A DNA stretch of 64,000 bases, taken from assembly GCA_963969395.1 (NCBI GenBank), contig OZ017795.1, positions 35,011,063 to 35,075,062 of the forward strand. Direction: 5' to 3'. The notes under the pieces were generated by a model that saw only the letters and a program-made list of their open reading frames with translations, was not told the DNA's origin and did no database searches. The position numbers were made by a program, and so were the translations under genes. Position 1 is the first letter of the stretch. Each line of letters starts with the position of its first letter. This document shows, piece after piece, positions 42,906 to 54,488 of the stretch. Origin of the DNA: Pseudoscleropodium purum. Lineage: Eukaryota; Streptophyta; Bryopsida; Hypnales; Brachytheciaceae.

Positions 42906-45764
42906 ATGCAGGGAGGGTGGCTCGATTTCCGGGCGTTAGTAGTCAACATCACTGCCAATCCAGGGTCGTCGCAGTCATCTTCTTCCTTTAAAGTACCTGT
43001 TGATGGTACTCCTTCCTCCAATTCGTTCTCAGCTTCAAGCTCGTCGAAGAGTCCCTTCTCAGATGTGACGCCCTTTTCAACATTGTCGACTTACTCTCCA
43101 AACTCTAGTAGCCCTATTGCTGGAAAAGTTGCGCTTGGAAATGGAATGGCTGCTGTTCTTCTTGCCGCTGGGGCATTCTTACGGCTTCTGAGCCAAGGTG
43201 ATAGAGCATCCAGACGACGACTGCGTAAAAGCAAAGAGAAGTTCAAAAAATCTAAGGACCTTAGCATAATCAACTGTGTACCAGATTGTACCATTAGCCC
43301 TGAGACTCGTATCTTCTCCATTTCCACCAATGGGGGTCTAACATCGTTGTTCATTTCTCGGATTTCATCCGTTCTGAAAGGCGGGTGGAGCAAGCTGAAG
43401 AGCCCTGAGGCACTGCCTACTATGCTGGCTGGAATTCTTCCTCCATCGTAAGTTTCCATGAGTGATGAGGATTCTGAATGATGAAGATTTTAGTGTGTTC
43501 GTCACAAGTGTGTAGCAATATATGACAATATATATTGGGTTGTAGCTTGCGAAGTTGAGTGATTGTTGAATCATATGCGGAGCTGTTTGCAACTTCTCTT
43601 GGACTTATTGTTTCTTCTTGGATTTCTGAGGATGTGTTTGGCATCATGCCAGATCTCTTGCTTTGTCCCAGCACGGTCAAGATGTTTTCAGAGGCGACAT
43701 TAGTGATGGAGCATTCTTTGGCTTAAACGGCTATAACTCTCTGGGAATGGTTAAGGAGCCTAAAACAGGTCTAGAATTTCCAACGCAGCTCTCTTGCAAC
43801 AGCGTCGATGGCCAAGCTCGCGATGGATGGCCTTCGTGCCAGGTACGATTCATTTTCTGGGCAGGGGCGTTGTGACTCTGTGATCCGCTTTGGCCATTGT
43901 ACTCACGAAATTTCCTTCAGTTTGCCAAGTCAATACTCGATATTGTCGAAATGAAACATTCAAGAATTGTGGGTTAATGTTTTTACCGCTTTTATGTTGA
44001 TACATTTTTAACGTACGTTGGCATTTTAACTGTGCAGATATTGGCTGGCGTTGGAGCCCGGAGCAAAGAAATCATGAAGTTCAAATCTATAAAAATTTAC
44101 GCATTTGGCCTTTGTAAGGAGTTTCTTCGGCGCTTTCGTTCTTGAGTGTTGTACGATTAATGCTGAGTGGGTGTCAATTGACTTTTTCTTTGGTCATGTC
44201 AAGGCTTCCTTGCATGTAGATGCTATTGATATCTTGGGAAAATCAGAGGATTTCATCTAGCACAGAAGTGTATACATGGATGTGCTTAACGTTCTGTTTG
44301 AATATGACAGATGTCCAACCTGATCACTTGCGTGGCCAGCTTGGAGAGAAGTACAAGGGCTTTACTGCGGAGGAGCTCAGGAACCGACCAGACATCTTGG
44401 AAGATCTTCTCAGGTAGTGTCTAGAAGCTGAAGTACCACCGTTAGACCTTGGTTTTTCCCCTACACCCTTTTTTGTGAACATCAATTTTTACGGTGAATT
44501 ATCTTTACTTAGTAGTCGAATTAGTGGCCGGCGATGTAGTCATCTTTAGTCTGAGGTTTGTGCGTCGATTTCTCGCGTTATGCTCAAAGATGACAATTGT
44601 AGTTCTTCTTGTTTTACAGGCCTCATGAGGTAGAGATGACTCTGCGTTTGGTGGTACATTACAAAGGCCTGAAGATGGAGATGGTCCGCAAGTTAGTTCC
44701 ATTCTCCCGCTTCACCATGTCCATTTTTGTATACCGAGTTCTAGTATTACTGTGTAGACTTGATGGTGAATTGTACTAGAAGAAATTGCACTATTTTTTT
44801 CATGCTCTTGCAAGGCTTCCTGAATTGCAATGTACTTTTTGATTTCTTTCATAAGAATGGTTGTGTAATTTTGCAGTGCTTTCCAAGATTCTCTTAGGAA
44901 CAGGCTGAATAAGGTCATTTGCTAAACCTTGTTCGCTTTCTTGTGCGTTCAAATTCTCAAGCTATTTATTCTAGACTTTTTTCCTTGGATTAACCAGGTG
45001 CATTTAGTTTTATTTATATCTTGTGATGTTGATCTATTATTGATGTCAAAGTATGTGAGACCTACAGATAGAAGGTGGGGCCAATGACGAGGGATTGCAG
45101 ACATTTTGCTCGTACTTGTCCGACGATATTCGTCTCTATCAGGTATGTTTTAAAGTGGTTTAATTTCATCTCTGATTTATCTATGCATAATCACGTTGCT
45201 TCGTAAATTTTTGGAGGACCAAGAGTATGCCATGGTCCTTTAACTGTGTTTACTATGATGGATTTCAGGGTAGCACAATTGACATTCGGTGGCAACCAGG
45301 TGGGCGACTTCGAACGGAAAGTAAGTACCTATTGTTATTCTCATGGTGTTTCAGATATCATTTATTGATTTTTGTTTCTCCTTGATGAGGAATTAGTTTG
45401 CAGAGGGCTAAAAATCTGGGATATCCGTTCCTGCAGCGTTATTTTGAGTTACTGACGGTGACTGACTTATGCTATGAATGCAGTTGAGGGTCGCCGTGTG
45501 GGTGTTATTCATAGCCGTCCACTTTGCCGTAAGTTTATTCTTAATCACTTGTGCCCTTCCAACTCGATTGAAATGCTTCATCTAAGATAAAGATTTCTGT
45601 TCACATTTCAAGCCTTTTAAGGAAACGGTCTGCTGACATTCGACATGGCTTGCTTATGTACAGAGGCATTCTTTGATCTCTACATTGGGGATCCACCTGT
45701 CTCTGCAGTTGCAAAGCAGGAGATTGGGGCAAATTTGGCCCGCATTCTAGTGGAAAGAATTTAG
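42906..45764 (+). CDS. FAP2: FAP2-like fatty-acid-binding protein, chalcone-isomerase fold (10 coding exons)
   Basis: Exons: 42906-43447, 43653-43842, 44038-44113, 44311-44413, 44620-44691, 44877-44913, 45068-45142, 45269-45320, 45484-45528, 45664-45764; all GT-AG, 430 residues. The C-terminal part from about residue 245 has the chalcone-isomerase-like fold: ILAGVGARSKEIMKFKS, IKIYAFGLYVQPDHL, MTLRLVVHYKGLKMEMVRNAF, GSTIDIRWQPGGRLRTEIEG, a LCQAFFDLYIGD segment and a final helix. Arabidopsis relatives (FAP1-3) are plastid fatty-acid-binding proteins without isomerase activity; ligand binding here is by homology. The N-terminal 180 residues are Ser-rich with a hydrophobic stretch at about 78-95, which could be a targeting or membrane segment. 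I chose the ATG at 42,906 as the first in frame after the 5'-UTR intron. The exon 2 acceptor (GCCAG|ATCTC) is chosen because the nearer CCCAG breaks the frame. Confidence 0.87.
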
Positions 45765-47355
45765 TCGGAGATGGAGCGAAGACGTGGCGAGATTCTTTTC
45801 AAAATTCATTTAGATTCTACCGAGCTATTCTTTGTATATACCCTTATCTTGGTCCTTGAATATATTTCGCACATACTGCATTTTTCAAGGCACTTCAGTT
45901 CCCTCGTAGTGCAACTGTAACATAGTCCCGCGCTTACTAAGTCCAGAAATATTGCCCTTGTGGTGACCTAGATAGTAGACACCTCGGTTACCGTATCAAA
46001 AGAGATCATGTTCCCGCTTTTTTCACTTTTCTGTAAACGTTGCAAGCCTCGAGTGTCTGGTTCTACATATGTGTGCCTCTTTGAGAGGAAACTGGGCGAT
46101 GTCTGCTTCTGTAGTTGAGCCCATATGCCCGCTCTTTCTTCTGAATGGTTTGCTTGCATTTTGTGCGGGTATTCATTTCTAGTGTCGCTCTCACTGCTCT
46201 TCGGGCACCATTCCGGGATCTGAAGTGAAGACTCTTATTCACACCATTGCAATATCATTAAATAATTGTATTGAAAAAAAATTACGAAAATTAAATGAGT
46301 CGGGTTGTCGTTTTAAAAACCTTCATTAAATGCTGACGGGCGATGCGATACCTTGGTTGTGTATATCTATATATATCAAGGTGGGTACCAATCCGGTACC
46401 GATAGTGTGGTAATGAAAAATGTGATGCCCATGTATCTGGGTACTTGTATCACAACCCACACTTGTCACTCGGTACTTGCATACTTTCCCATACTTGGTA
46501 TTCCATATTGGTATCTAGGTTAATATTTTAATATCCTCCCAACATTGGTGTGCACATCCGAACAACATTATAAAAAGAAAAAAGTATTGTGAATTCTGTG
46601 TCAAACCAATCGGGCGGTTGGAACATCCAAATGTTGCTTATTTGTTGGTTTTTCAACAGAAAATTTCACTAGAGGGTATGCTTTCCTCCCATAAAAATCA
46701 ATGCAGAACATGTCCTTGTTCAGATTTTAGTCCTTTGATTCAAAATAAATAAAGAATCTGTGCAATCAAGGCAAGGTCTCAGCTGGTGGGGTACTGTAAC
46801 GATTCCAATTCTCGAGCTCATGCAAATCCGAATGATATTGTCACTTTTACGTAGAGAAAATGAACCGTTTATTGAAACTCACATACAAGGAATTAAATGA
46901 AAAAAAATAGAATAAATAAAATGAAAAAATAATCTCGATCAGAGACAATTTATTATTGAACAAGCTCAGTCAGTCTTACTCAGGGACATACAACTTAATT
47001 GACTGCTTTTAGAAAAGAATCGACTGCTATCTGTACTCTCACTAGTCTTCATCACACCAATACTACCAACATAAAAAGTCCAGTACACTAACTCATCGAC
47101 CTGCTGCATAAGCAAGGACGAATCCGCTTATTCAAGTATCAGTAACGTAACAGCTACAAAATAACGCAATGAATTCATATGAAGAAATGAACTTCTGAGC
47201 CACACGACAGCCAACCGTTCGCCATCATGCACAAATTCTGTCCTGGATGGCTAGCTTATTATTTCGATAAAAGAATTGTTAGTAACTTAGTCTCCACCAT
47301 GATCGATGCAGCAATTGTAAAGACAACGTTCTTCAGTTTCCATGAAGTTCTTCAG
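45765..47355. other. 3' flank of FAP2 and intergenic
   Basis: About 400 bp after the stop codon is GC-richer and likely 3' UTR. From about 46,240 the sequence is AT-rich. A GGTAC-rich stretch with words such as GGTACCAATCCGGTACC lies at about 46,380-46,510. No gene is seen. Confidence 0.5.
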
Positions 47356-47841
47356 CTAGGTGCACCCAACTTCCACTTCAAGAGCGGCAAAACGTCCCTC
47401 ACCATTGCCGCAGACTGGACAGGGGAACCTGCGGCAGACGTGGCCGCCGTCTCCGAACAAGATCACGCCCGTCTGCTGACGGCTGTGTGGAAGAAGCTGC
47501 TGCACTGCACCGTGAGCATAGACTTCCAGCATTTGTGGTGTCACCACTGCTGCGCTGGACAGGACTCCACGTTCAGACCTTCCGGGGTTGCAAACGGGGC
47601 AAGGAAACTTCTTGCAGCGATGCCCATCTCCCATGGACTCCATCTTCGGAGATTGGCTCAAGTGCTTTGCCTGTTCAGACTCAGTGTGGAAGTCCGTGAT
47701 TGTGAAGCCGCCGAAGGCAGCTTCCATTTTGCATTGGAAGTACGTCGAGCACTGACCATGGGCTGATCCCAAGCAGCATGCGACGTCCGCCTTGTCAGCC
47801 AGCTTCTGGTGAGACAGACTCATTGTAGCGGAGTGTTCCAT
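47356..47841 (-). CDS. Unrecognised small Cys-rich protein with two CxxFPCPVC repeats
   Basis: An intronless 161-residue frame from an ATG at 47,841. Two repeats with the same layout stand out: GDGHRCKKFPCPVCNPG at about residues 72-88 and GDGGHVCRRFPCPVCGNGEG at about 130-149. Each has Cys-x4-Cys-x2-Cys spacing and a basic pair before Phe-Pro. A further cluster of cysteines lies near residues 22-37 (ACC, QC, QC). The Cys spacing could bind a metal, loosely like a metallothionein, but I cannot place it in a family. A TATAAAT lies about 155 bp upstream. There is no signal peptide. A 179-codon frame on the other strand overlaps it but lacks these features. A divergent gene at 50,534 shares the motif. 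Confidence 0.6.
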   Translation of the reverse strand: MEHSATMSLSHQKLADKADVACCLGSAHGQCSTYFQCKMEAAFGGFTITDFHTESEQAKHLSQSPKMESMGDGHRCKKFPCPVCNPGRSERGVLSSAAVVTPQMLEVYAHGAVQQLLPHSRQQTGVILFGDGGHVCRRFPCPVCGNGEGRFAALEVEVGCT

Positions 47842-47995
47842 GAGCTGACGAGAAGATGTGTAATGAAGTAGAAGAAAATAGAGAAACAGAATTGCAAGAG
47901 GACCAAAGCGATCGATGAACTGAGAAGTCCTGAATTTTTGAATTCGAGTGAGTTGCTATGTGTCAATGTTGTAACTATTTGTTCCTGGATGCTGA

Positions 47996-48002
47996 ATTTA
48001 TA
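47996..48002 (-). promoter_or_regulatory. TATA box of the minus-strand Cys-rich gene
   Basis: TATAAAT on the minus strand, about 155 bp before the start codon at 47,841, in a GC-balanced context (CTCGCTATAAATTCAGC). This predicts transcription start around 47,965 and a leader of about 125 nt. Confidence 0.6.
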
Positions 48003-50397
48003 GCGAGCAGCTCAGCTTGTGGGGCAACCTCCAACAGTCGGATTTTGGAAAAAGAGATCAAGAACTGCACGGTACTTGCATAGAAGAATTCTGGAGAGCT
48101 TGTCCTTCTCCAATATTTTGTCGGATTCATAGCATACTGTAGTATGCTGTTTTATCATCATTGATCGGCCGTCATTCGTGCATACAGACTTTCCATCACA
48201 AAGAATTCACGTACCACCAATTTGCAATCCGAACCAATTCACAAAGTCTGGCTTACACAAGTGAAGGCCATTCGAAATCGTGTCTACAGAATGATGTTGG
48301 ACTTGTGGATGTTTTGATACCAACTCGACTTTTGGTCAAAAACAGTAGTTGATTTGGACTGTAGATCTGGTGAGCTCACTAGGTAAGTGCAATGAGCACT
48401 GGAGCACTACCTGACTGCTCTTAGCACTCGAAGTAAACTTGACTTCAAGTGATGTTCAGGCTGCTGTCCACAATTAACTTTCGTTACCAAAAATTGAAGC
48501 CTACCACGTGAAGTTAAGACTAGCTAGCTAGCTATACGTACCGTGTAGGGCATTTGCATTGCCTAGCCTGATCACCAGCATGTATTTCGGAATCACATAG
48601 GTAGATAGGCAGATCGAATCTCCTTTTTCCAAAATCATTTACACATAGTCAGCGCTCCTAGTGGAACAGACAGTTGAAGCCGAATGATCGAATCCACAGT
48701 CCCGAATTCCTGGGTTCCATTTCCAACCTCCAGCCGTCTTAGAATTGGAGCCCATTTCCACCACCACGACTGTAGAGTTTGTCTGCGGAGGATATCTATA
48801 AATACCACATAAAAGTCGTTAAATAGTTACGTTGATCGAAGGGTTTTTGTTGCACGTACGAATTGTATGATTCGTACGGTGAATGTCCCTACAAAGGCAC
48901 AAAGCGTCTCAGCGCAGACTGACACGCTACTGCTGATGTGTTCAATACCGACACATTTAGTTTTGAAGTCGATCGGTAACTAACCGTCTTCTCCACCTCC
49001 TTAATTTCACTGCCAATCTCTTCAGTTGAATTAGGTCTCTCTTCAATTGATTCTAACTGAGAATCTCAGACACATCATCACACCCGATCGATGTAAATAC
49101 CGACATATTATTTAATATATACCCGTCGATCTCATCCATTTACTTACTTAATTAATCTCCCACTCAGTCAATCTGATCTAATTAATGCCACATATATATT
49201 TCACTTGACTTTTTCTTTTCAAATCTCAACTTGATTGGAAGGGAGCCCGACTGAAATTCAAATGAATGGAAATTTCCTGGACCTCGATCTAGGTCGCCTC
49301 CATGACTATTCAGTTACCGACAACTGCCGGAGCAGTCTGAATGGAATGGAATGAATTGACGTTAGGCTTGCGTGGCTCGAGTGGCTGTGGGATGGGAAAT
49401 TTCCGGTTAAAATGGTGGTATAATATACGCTATTTTTCCATTCATTTCCTTCCGTAGCTGAAAAAAAGTCTAGGATTGGTATAGACTGGTATAGATTTCA
49501 GAACTTAGAAGTGCTAAGTTTGTGGAATACCACCATTTTAACAAAAAAATTGTTTGAGGTAGTATATCTGGTTTTTTTAATATGATCCTATCATTTACTT
49601 CTCATATATGGGATGTATTTGCAAATTGTGACACATCGGTTCTCCTCAAACAAATTAATGTACGGGTTTTAATGTTCACATTATTTCATTATTTAACGTT
49701 TTTCTGAAGTGGTCGAAGTTTTTAGGCCTTAATTCTGTAAAGCCTTTTGACGTGATACTTGCAAAATCTTTGTGTTAAATACTCCTGTAGGCGGTAATAT
49801 TTATTTAGTAGCATCCTCCCTCCCCGCCACCACATCCATTCGACTTTGTCTGCGACTTCATGGTCTTAGCTCTCTGTGATGACTACAATTTGAAGTCTGC
49901 TAGCTTTATGATTGAGTGGTGTGTGACACCTGCCTGTTCAAGTCTGGTCACTCTCCTTTAATTTCAAAACTTTCGTCACAGTGCCCAAGCCAGACAGTGC
50001 TCCGACACGTAACATCTTATCTGTTCGAACACATTCCTTGCAAGCTAGTTTTTCTAGCAGAGTGTACTAGTTAATTTTCAGAATAAGAACAGCAAGCTAC
50101 CTACGGTACGAACCTGAGTGTACTTGACTGCGGGAGCTAGTTATACTCTAGCTAGCCCTGGAAAATGTGATCACACACGCCAGCTGCAAAAATTTCCAAC
50201 ATTCTCAACATTAAATTGGCGGCCTAGCTCAAGTCTGTGTAGAACTCTCACCCGAGAGCAAGGAATGCAAGGTGGGTGTTCATGCATGATTCAGGGTCCG
50301 TCGGACTTCAAATTACTATCTTTTTGGACAACTGAATTAATTAAAGTCGTACGTAGCTATCTCCTTATTGTCTGCAATCCAGCCCCATGGCAGTGAG
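48003..50397. other. Divergent intergenic region between the two Cys-rich genes
   Basis: About 2.4 kb of mid-GC sequence shared as upstream DNA by two opposite genes. It holds a CTAG run (CTAGCTAGCTAGCTA, about 48,521-48,535) and several palindromic tetranucleotides, but no convincing coding frame. It is a plausible large divergent promoter. Confidence 0.45.
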
Positions 50398-50404
50398 TAT
50401 AAAT
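50398..50404 (+). promoter_or_regulatory. TATA box of the plus-strand Cys-rich gene
   Basis: TATAAAT in GTGAGTATAAATGGACTC, 130 bp before the ATG at 50,534. This fits a leader of roughly 100 nt. Confidence 0.6.
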
Positions 50405-50533
50405 GGACTCGAGACGAGCGATGAATTCACAACTCCAACTAGCTTCTGAAAAGCAATTGCCTTCCGCTTCCTCAAGCAAGCAATTTGATACTACTCATAC
50501 ATACACATTCATCCGAGGCTTGAGCCATAGAAG

Positions 50534-50770
50534 ATGGTGAGCACCAGTGCCATGGACCCAGCAACGCGGACTTCATTCGCTTCCTCTGGCCAGCTCCACC
50601 GCTGCACTGGAAACGATGACCCCAAACGCGAAACGGCAGGGGCCACTGTCTGTGCTGACAATTCTGCATCAGAAGCTGCTCCCAGCAGAAGTGGCCCAAG
50701 CCCGTTCGCCTGCTTTGGAGAGCCGAAATGTAACTGCAAACAGTGGACCTGCACTATTTGCAACGGTTGA
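50534..50770 (+). CDS. Unrecognised 78-residue protein with a Cys-rich C-terminus
   Basis: An intronless frame. The N-terminal ~55 residues are polar and rich in Ser, Thr and Ala without clear structure. The C-terminal 20 residues hold six of its eight cysteines, ending in EPKCNCKQWTCTICNG. The CKQWTCTIC part matches the CKKFPCPVC repeat of the divergent gene at 47,356-47,841 in spacing and residue type (Cys, basic, any, aromatic, any, Cys, any, Val/Ile, Cys). This resembles a metal-binding tail as in plant metallothioneins, but does not match types 1-4 as I know them. The TATA box and leader support a real gene. Other-frame ORFs here are shadows. Confidence 0.55.
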   Translation: MVSTSAMDPATRTSFASSGQLHRCTGNDDPKRETAGATVCADNSASEAAPSRSGPSPFACFGEPKCNCKQWTCTICNG

Positions 50771-52005
50771 TCGATAAGTATGCTAGCTCTCCGTCTTATG
50801 GAGCTGATCAGTTTAGCATGTTGCGCTGGCATGGTTTTAATTTTACTTGGGAGCGTAGATTCGATCGAGTCTGATCGAGTCTGATCGAGTCTGAAGATTT
50901 TTACATGTTTGCTAGTTATTAGTCAGGTTTTCAGTTTAGTGTTATCGACATTCAAGTTGATAGAGATCGAATGTCTGAAGAGAAGTACAACCAGCAGCTC
51001 ATGTCTGTTAGTGAGATATCGATTCTTTAGTTATCTTGGAATTGGAAGTGGCGAGTTCATTGATTGAATAAATAATGGAGTAGAAATTTCTTGAGCAGCT
51101 GACTGACAGTTACAGACTTACAGTAGCTCATGTTCTGTAAATTTCTTTCTCCTATTCGGGTTTCTGAAGTTTGTAGCGATAGTGATTTTCGGGTGCATAG
51201 TGCATAGTTAGGACATACTGGTGTCGGCGCATTGCGCCCATGTCCCATGTCATTTTGCAGGAATGGTTCATGAATAAAAGATTTATATAGTTTTGCACTG
51301 CTTATTGCAATGACGCCCTTGTCAAGAAAGCCAACATAATTAAAATCTAGGGGTGTTTGGAGGGATTATTATCTGAAATTTATAGGGTTTTCTACATTTT
51401 ATGTTATAGTGAGGTATCTCAAAAGCCAGTCATCGCTTGCCAATGCAGTGTCTGGTCTAAAGGTATTTTTTATGGCACACTATACTTTTGTAAACTTGAA
51501 AGTAACACTACCATGTATTCCACACCTTATGTTATTTATAAGTACAATGTATATACTCTTTATGGGCATCTCATGTTTTAAGTTATAAATTTCAATTTTT
51601 TTTTCTTTCATTTTTAAAATTTTAACCCCTAAATGCTCAAGGCCTATTTTGAGCATTTTGGAATTTACTCTAAATTGAAGAAAATGCCAATATTTGGATA
51701 AGTTGTATCAATTTTTTTTTAATTGTAACTATACAAATTCAACATTTGAGGATTTATGGGGAGTTGGGAGGATTGTTTCAAGATGGTGCATCTTATAGTT
51801 ACTTCCTACAGTTTTGGTAAACAATTGTTCCCAAAAAAATTTAATTAAAAAAAAATTCATTCTTGAAATGAAGAAAAAAGTTGAAAATTTTTTTATTTTT
51901 TTCAAATGTAGCAATTGTTGTGCCACATCAACAAACTGCCATGACCCTTTGTAGGACAGTTCTCGTAGTTTGGGAACTCACAACCCTATTGAAAACTCAT
52001 CTAAT
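50771..52005. other. 3' flank and AT-rich intergenic
   Basis: Just after the small gene is a three-fold tandem of a TCTGATCGAG-type 10-11 bp word at about 50,862-50,893. AATAAA words at about 51,067-51,073 and 51,273 are candidate polyadenylation signals. Beyond 51,300 the sequence is AT-rich with nothing recognisable. Confidence 0.5.
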
Positions 52006-52268
52006 CAGGGTTGACAAATCAGTACGTCTGCCCCAAAATAGCGTTCGTAACCCAAACGTCCGTCCTCACGGACGCCAACGGACGCAGCGTCCCTCCCGCC
52101 GTTGGAAGGCGGACGCCCACATTATGCAGACCAAATCAGTCCGCGTGTCAATCAGGCAACCGTAACCGGATGGATGGCCGTATCAGGGCGGACGGGGCGG
52201 ACGGCGTCCACCAATGTCAGCGGACGTTGCGGACACAACGTCCGCGTCCGGATGTCCTGTCAAACCTA
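52006..52268. mobile_element. GC-rich hAT-type MITE with 8-bp target duplication
   Basis: The 263-bp element begins CAGGGTTGACA and ends TGTCAAACCTA; the reverse complement of the right end is TAGGTTTGACA, matching 9 of 11. It is flanked by perfect 8-bp duplications CATCTAAT (51,998-52,005 and 52,269-52,276). The 8-bp duplication and CAGGGnTG-type ends are characteristic of hAT elements. The interior is far more GC-rich than its surroundings and holds about a dozen CGTCC/GGACG words in both orientations. No transposase is encoded. Confidence 0.85.
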
Positions 52269-52276
52269 CATCTAAT

Positions 52277-53614
52277 GCTAGACATGTTAGAAATCTCAAA
52301 AGAAAAAATAAAAATAAAAATTTTAAAAAATAAAAATATGTATATATATATATATTACTTATAGAAGAAAAAATTATAATATTTGACCATGAGGGTGTTA
52401 AAAGTACAAAAGTGATGTGAAGTCTTTTCAGTCCTCTTCTTACAAATCAAATATGAAAAGTTGGTGATTAAAAACGTATGAGGTTAAAGGGCCTAACATG
52501 TATATCCCCAATTAATTTATGACTTTTTAAAATCTACGCTACAATTTTTTTAAATGAATTTTGAATGTGATTTTTCCTCCAAGATCTAGTGTATTTGAGG
52601 CTCGTTTTCAAGAGCTCTCAACACTACAAGAAGTCAAGATTGCAATGGGTACCCATGCACAAAATCTTGAATAGAAAAATCACTATCATTCATTTTTAAG
52701 ATCAAATTTTTGATACTAAAACTAGACTTCAAGAAGAATTTTCTAAAAATATAAATTACTAGAAATAGCAACTTGATTAAGTTTTATTTTAACTTCAATG
52801 GTTTGTAAACTTTAGATTTTGGTGCCATGGGTAGTAAGGGGTTAAATGGGCAATTTCATTAAAATGTCGGTATTCTGGATGTCATTTGTATGATGGCAAC
52901 TTATTTTGAATGCCATTTGTATAGTGCTATCTACCACATGGGGCCACAAAACACTGCCAAATGTACGCTTAGAAGGCATAGGCATGCCAAACCACTCACA
53001 AAACCAACAGAATTCACAACTCCGCCTCCTTTTTTTCCAAAAACAATCCCATTTTTTCTTGAGATTTTTAGCCTTCCGCCAAAATAATTTCTCGTCATTT
53101 TAACAAAATTCCCTATTTAATACATTAGAAGAGTTTTGAGGGGTCCAGAAGCCTGTTTTCGGACTATTCCCCCATAGTTGTTCCTCTGCAAACTAATGCC
53201 CAGTGCTTCATGAAGGTTCGTGTAGACAAACATTGTATTTTACATTTGAATTATAATATTAATTATTTAAGAAATTATAAATTTATAATACATTGTACTT
53301 TCAAAAAAACAATGTAACCCATCCTAGAGGTATCAAATGGAATGTTATTGGTATATGGTATTAAGATTTTGTAAGAAATAATAAAATAATATTTTAGAAG
53401 AGAAATTTGTGAGGATACAAATATGGTAGTATTGTTAATCACTAAACACTATGATTCATCTCTAAGGTAGAAACACCTATTCCCATCCTTGCCCCAATTC
53501 ATGAACCCTAGATTGTAACCAAATCTGTCCATTAGAATCCATTAAAGTGTCCTACAAATGCTTAATTCTAATTCACTAATGTAATTGAAAGACATTTATT
53601 TAATTCTAATTTTT
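52277..53614. other. AT-rich intergenic before the retrotransposon
   Basis: No gene is visible. An AT dinucleotide tract sits at about 52,338-52,355. Sequence around 52,660-52,760 has partial similarity in word order to 1,500-1,620 (AAAAATCA..ATCATTCAT, AAATCAA.T.TT, CTTCAAGAAGA), suggesting another dispersed repeat. Confidence 0.5.
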
Positions 53615-53836
53615 TGTAAGAGTATAGATGTCAAAACAAACATATACTACTAAGTAAAATATAATATTAATCCAGAAATTAAGTTTACAATGAATAATTG
53701 TTTACTTATATACTAATCTCTGTCTAGCTTTTACTTTAACTAACTAAAAGTAAACTTTAAGTTCTATCTTTAAACTGAAATTATCTTAGACTAGTAAGTG
53801 TACATCCGAGCTTCTAACTAGGCTTAGCCCATGACA
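53615..53836 (-). repeat. 3' LTR of the chromovirus
   Basis: On the minus strand it starts TGTCATGGGC and ends CTCTTACA, so it has TG...CA ends. It differs from the other LTR at about seven of 222 positions, mostly transitions, implying a not very recent insertion. Confidence 0.93.
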
Positions 53837-53840
53837 TATG

Positions 53841-53856
53841 CCTCCTCCTCCTCCGT
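53841..53856 (-). promoter_or_regulatory. Polypurine tract of the chromovirus
   Basis: On the minus strand GGAGGAGGAGGAGG lies immediately before the 3' LTR, the expected position of the plus-strand priming tract. Confidence 0.6.
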
Positions 53857-53858
53857 AA

Positions 53859-54320
53859 CTAAGAAGGGAGGAGAAGATCTGCCCAAGGAACAACTAAGCC
53901 TGCATCGCGCAAAGAGCGCTCATAATCATCCAAGGCCACTGCATCTTGCAAATGACGTAATGGTTCCCAAGTGGGCTCGGGCCAACCAAGCCATTTCACA
54001 AGTAATTGCCAACTACGTCCTCGGCGCCGATGTCGCAATACTCGTTCAACTGTATACTCGCTGTCATTATCAGTAGTGGCATCTGAAGGATCTAGTGGAT
54101 TGTGCAAAACAATACCAGGCTCATTATCATGTGCCAATTGAGAAGGCAAAGGATCCGCTCCTGCCCTCTTAACCAAACTCACATGGAAAACAGGATGAAT
54201 ACCGGGAGGAGTATTCAAACGAACCGCATGTATACCAACACATTCAAGCACGCGATAAGGAAGGGCAATCCAATCAAGCTTCTTGATCGGCCGTGTTGTA
54301 TTGATGTTCTTCAATTTCAA
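53859..54320 (-). pseudogene. Chromodomain and C-terminal integrase remnant
   Basis: A frame of about 150 codons contains an integrase C-terminal segment (LPYRVLECVG, HPVFHVSLVK) followed by a chromodomain: EYTVERVLRHRRRG, LLVKWLGWPEPTWEP, then an acidic helix. The aromatic Tyr/Trp positions of the chromodomain fold are present. Such domains direct integration to heterochromatin in chromoviruses. It is in frame with the integrase core upstream but separated by stop codons. Confidence 0.85.
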
Positions 54321-54488
54321 TCAGACACGGTCACCCGGACGAAAGACTTTGGCCACGGAACATTGTGCGTTAGATTGACGTTCTTGATTTTCTTGCGTAA
54401 TCGCCATTGCTGTTTTCGCCATATCAACACTATGACTCCATTGCTGAACAAGTTTACGTCCCTTCTCCGCCGGTAATAAGGAAGATCC

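Noticed and set aside
47227..47766. 179-codon plus-strand frame opposite the Cys-rich gene
   Set aside because: The minus-strand frame has paired Cys motifs and a well-placed TATA box; the plus frame has no domain and is explained as the opposite strand of coding DNA.
49805..49830. CCTCCCTCCCC word as a Stowaway end
   Set aside because: There is no matching inverted end nearby and no TA duplication.
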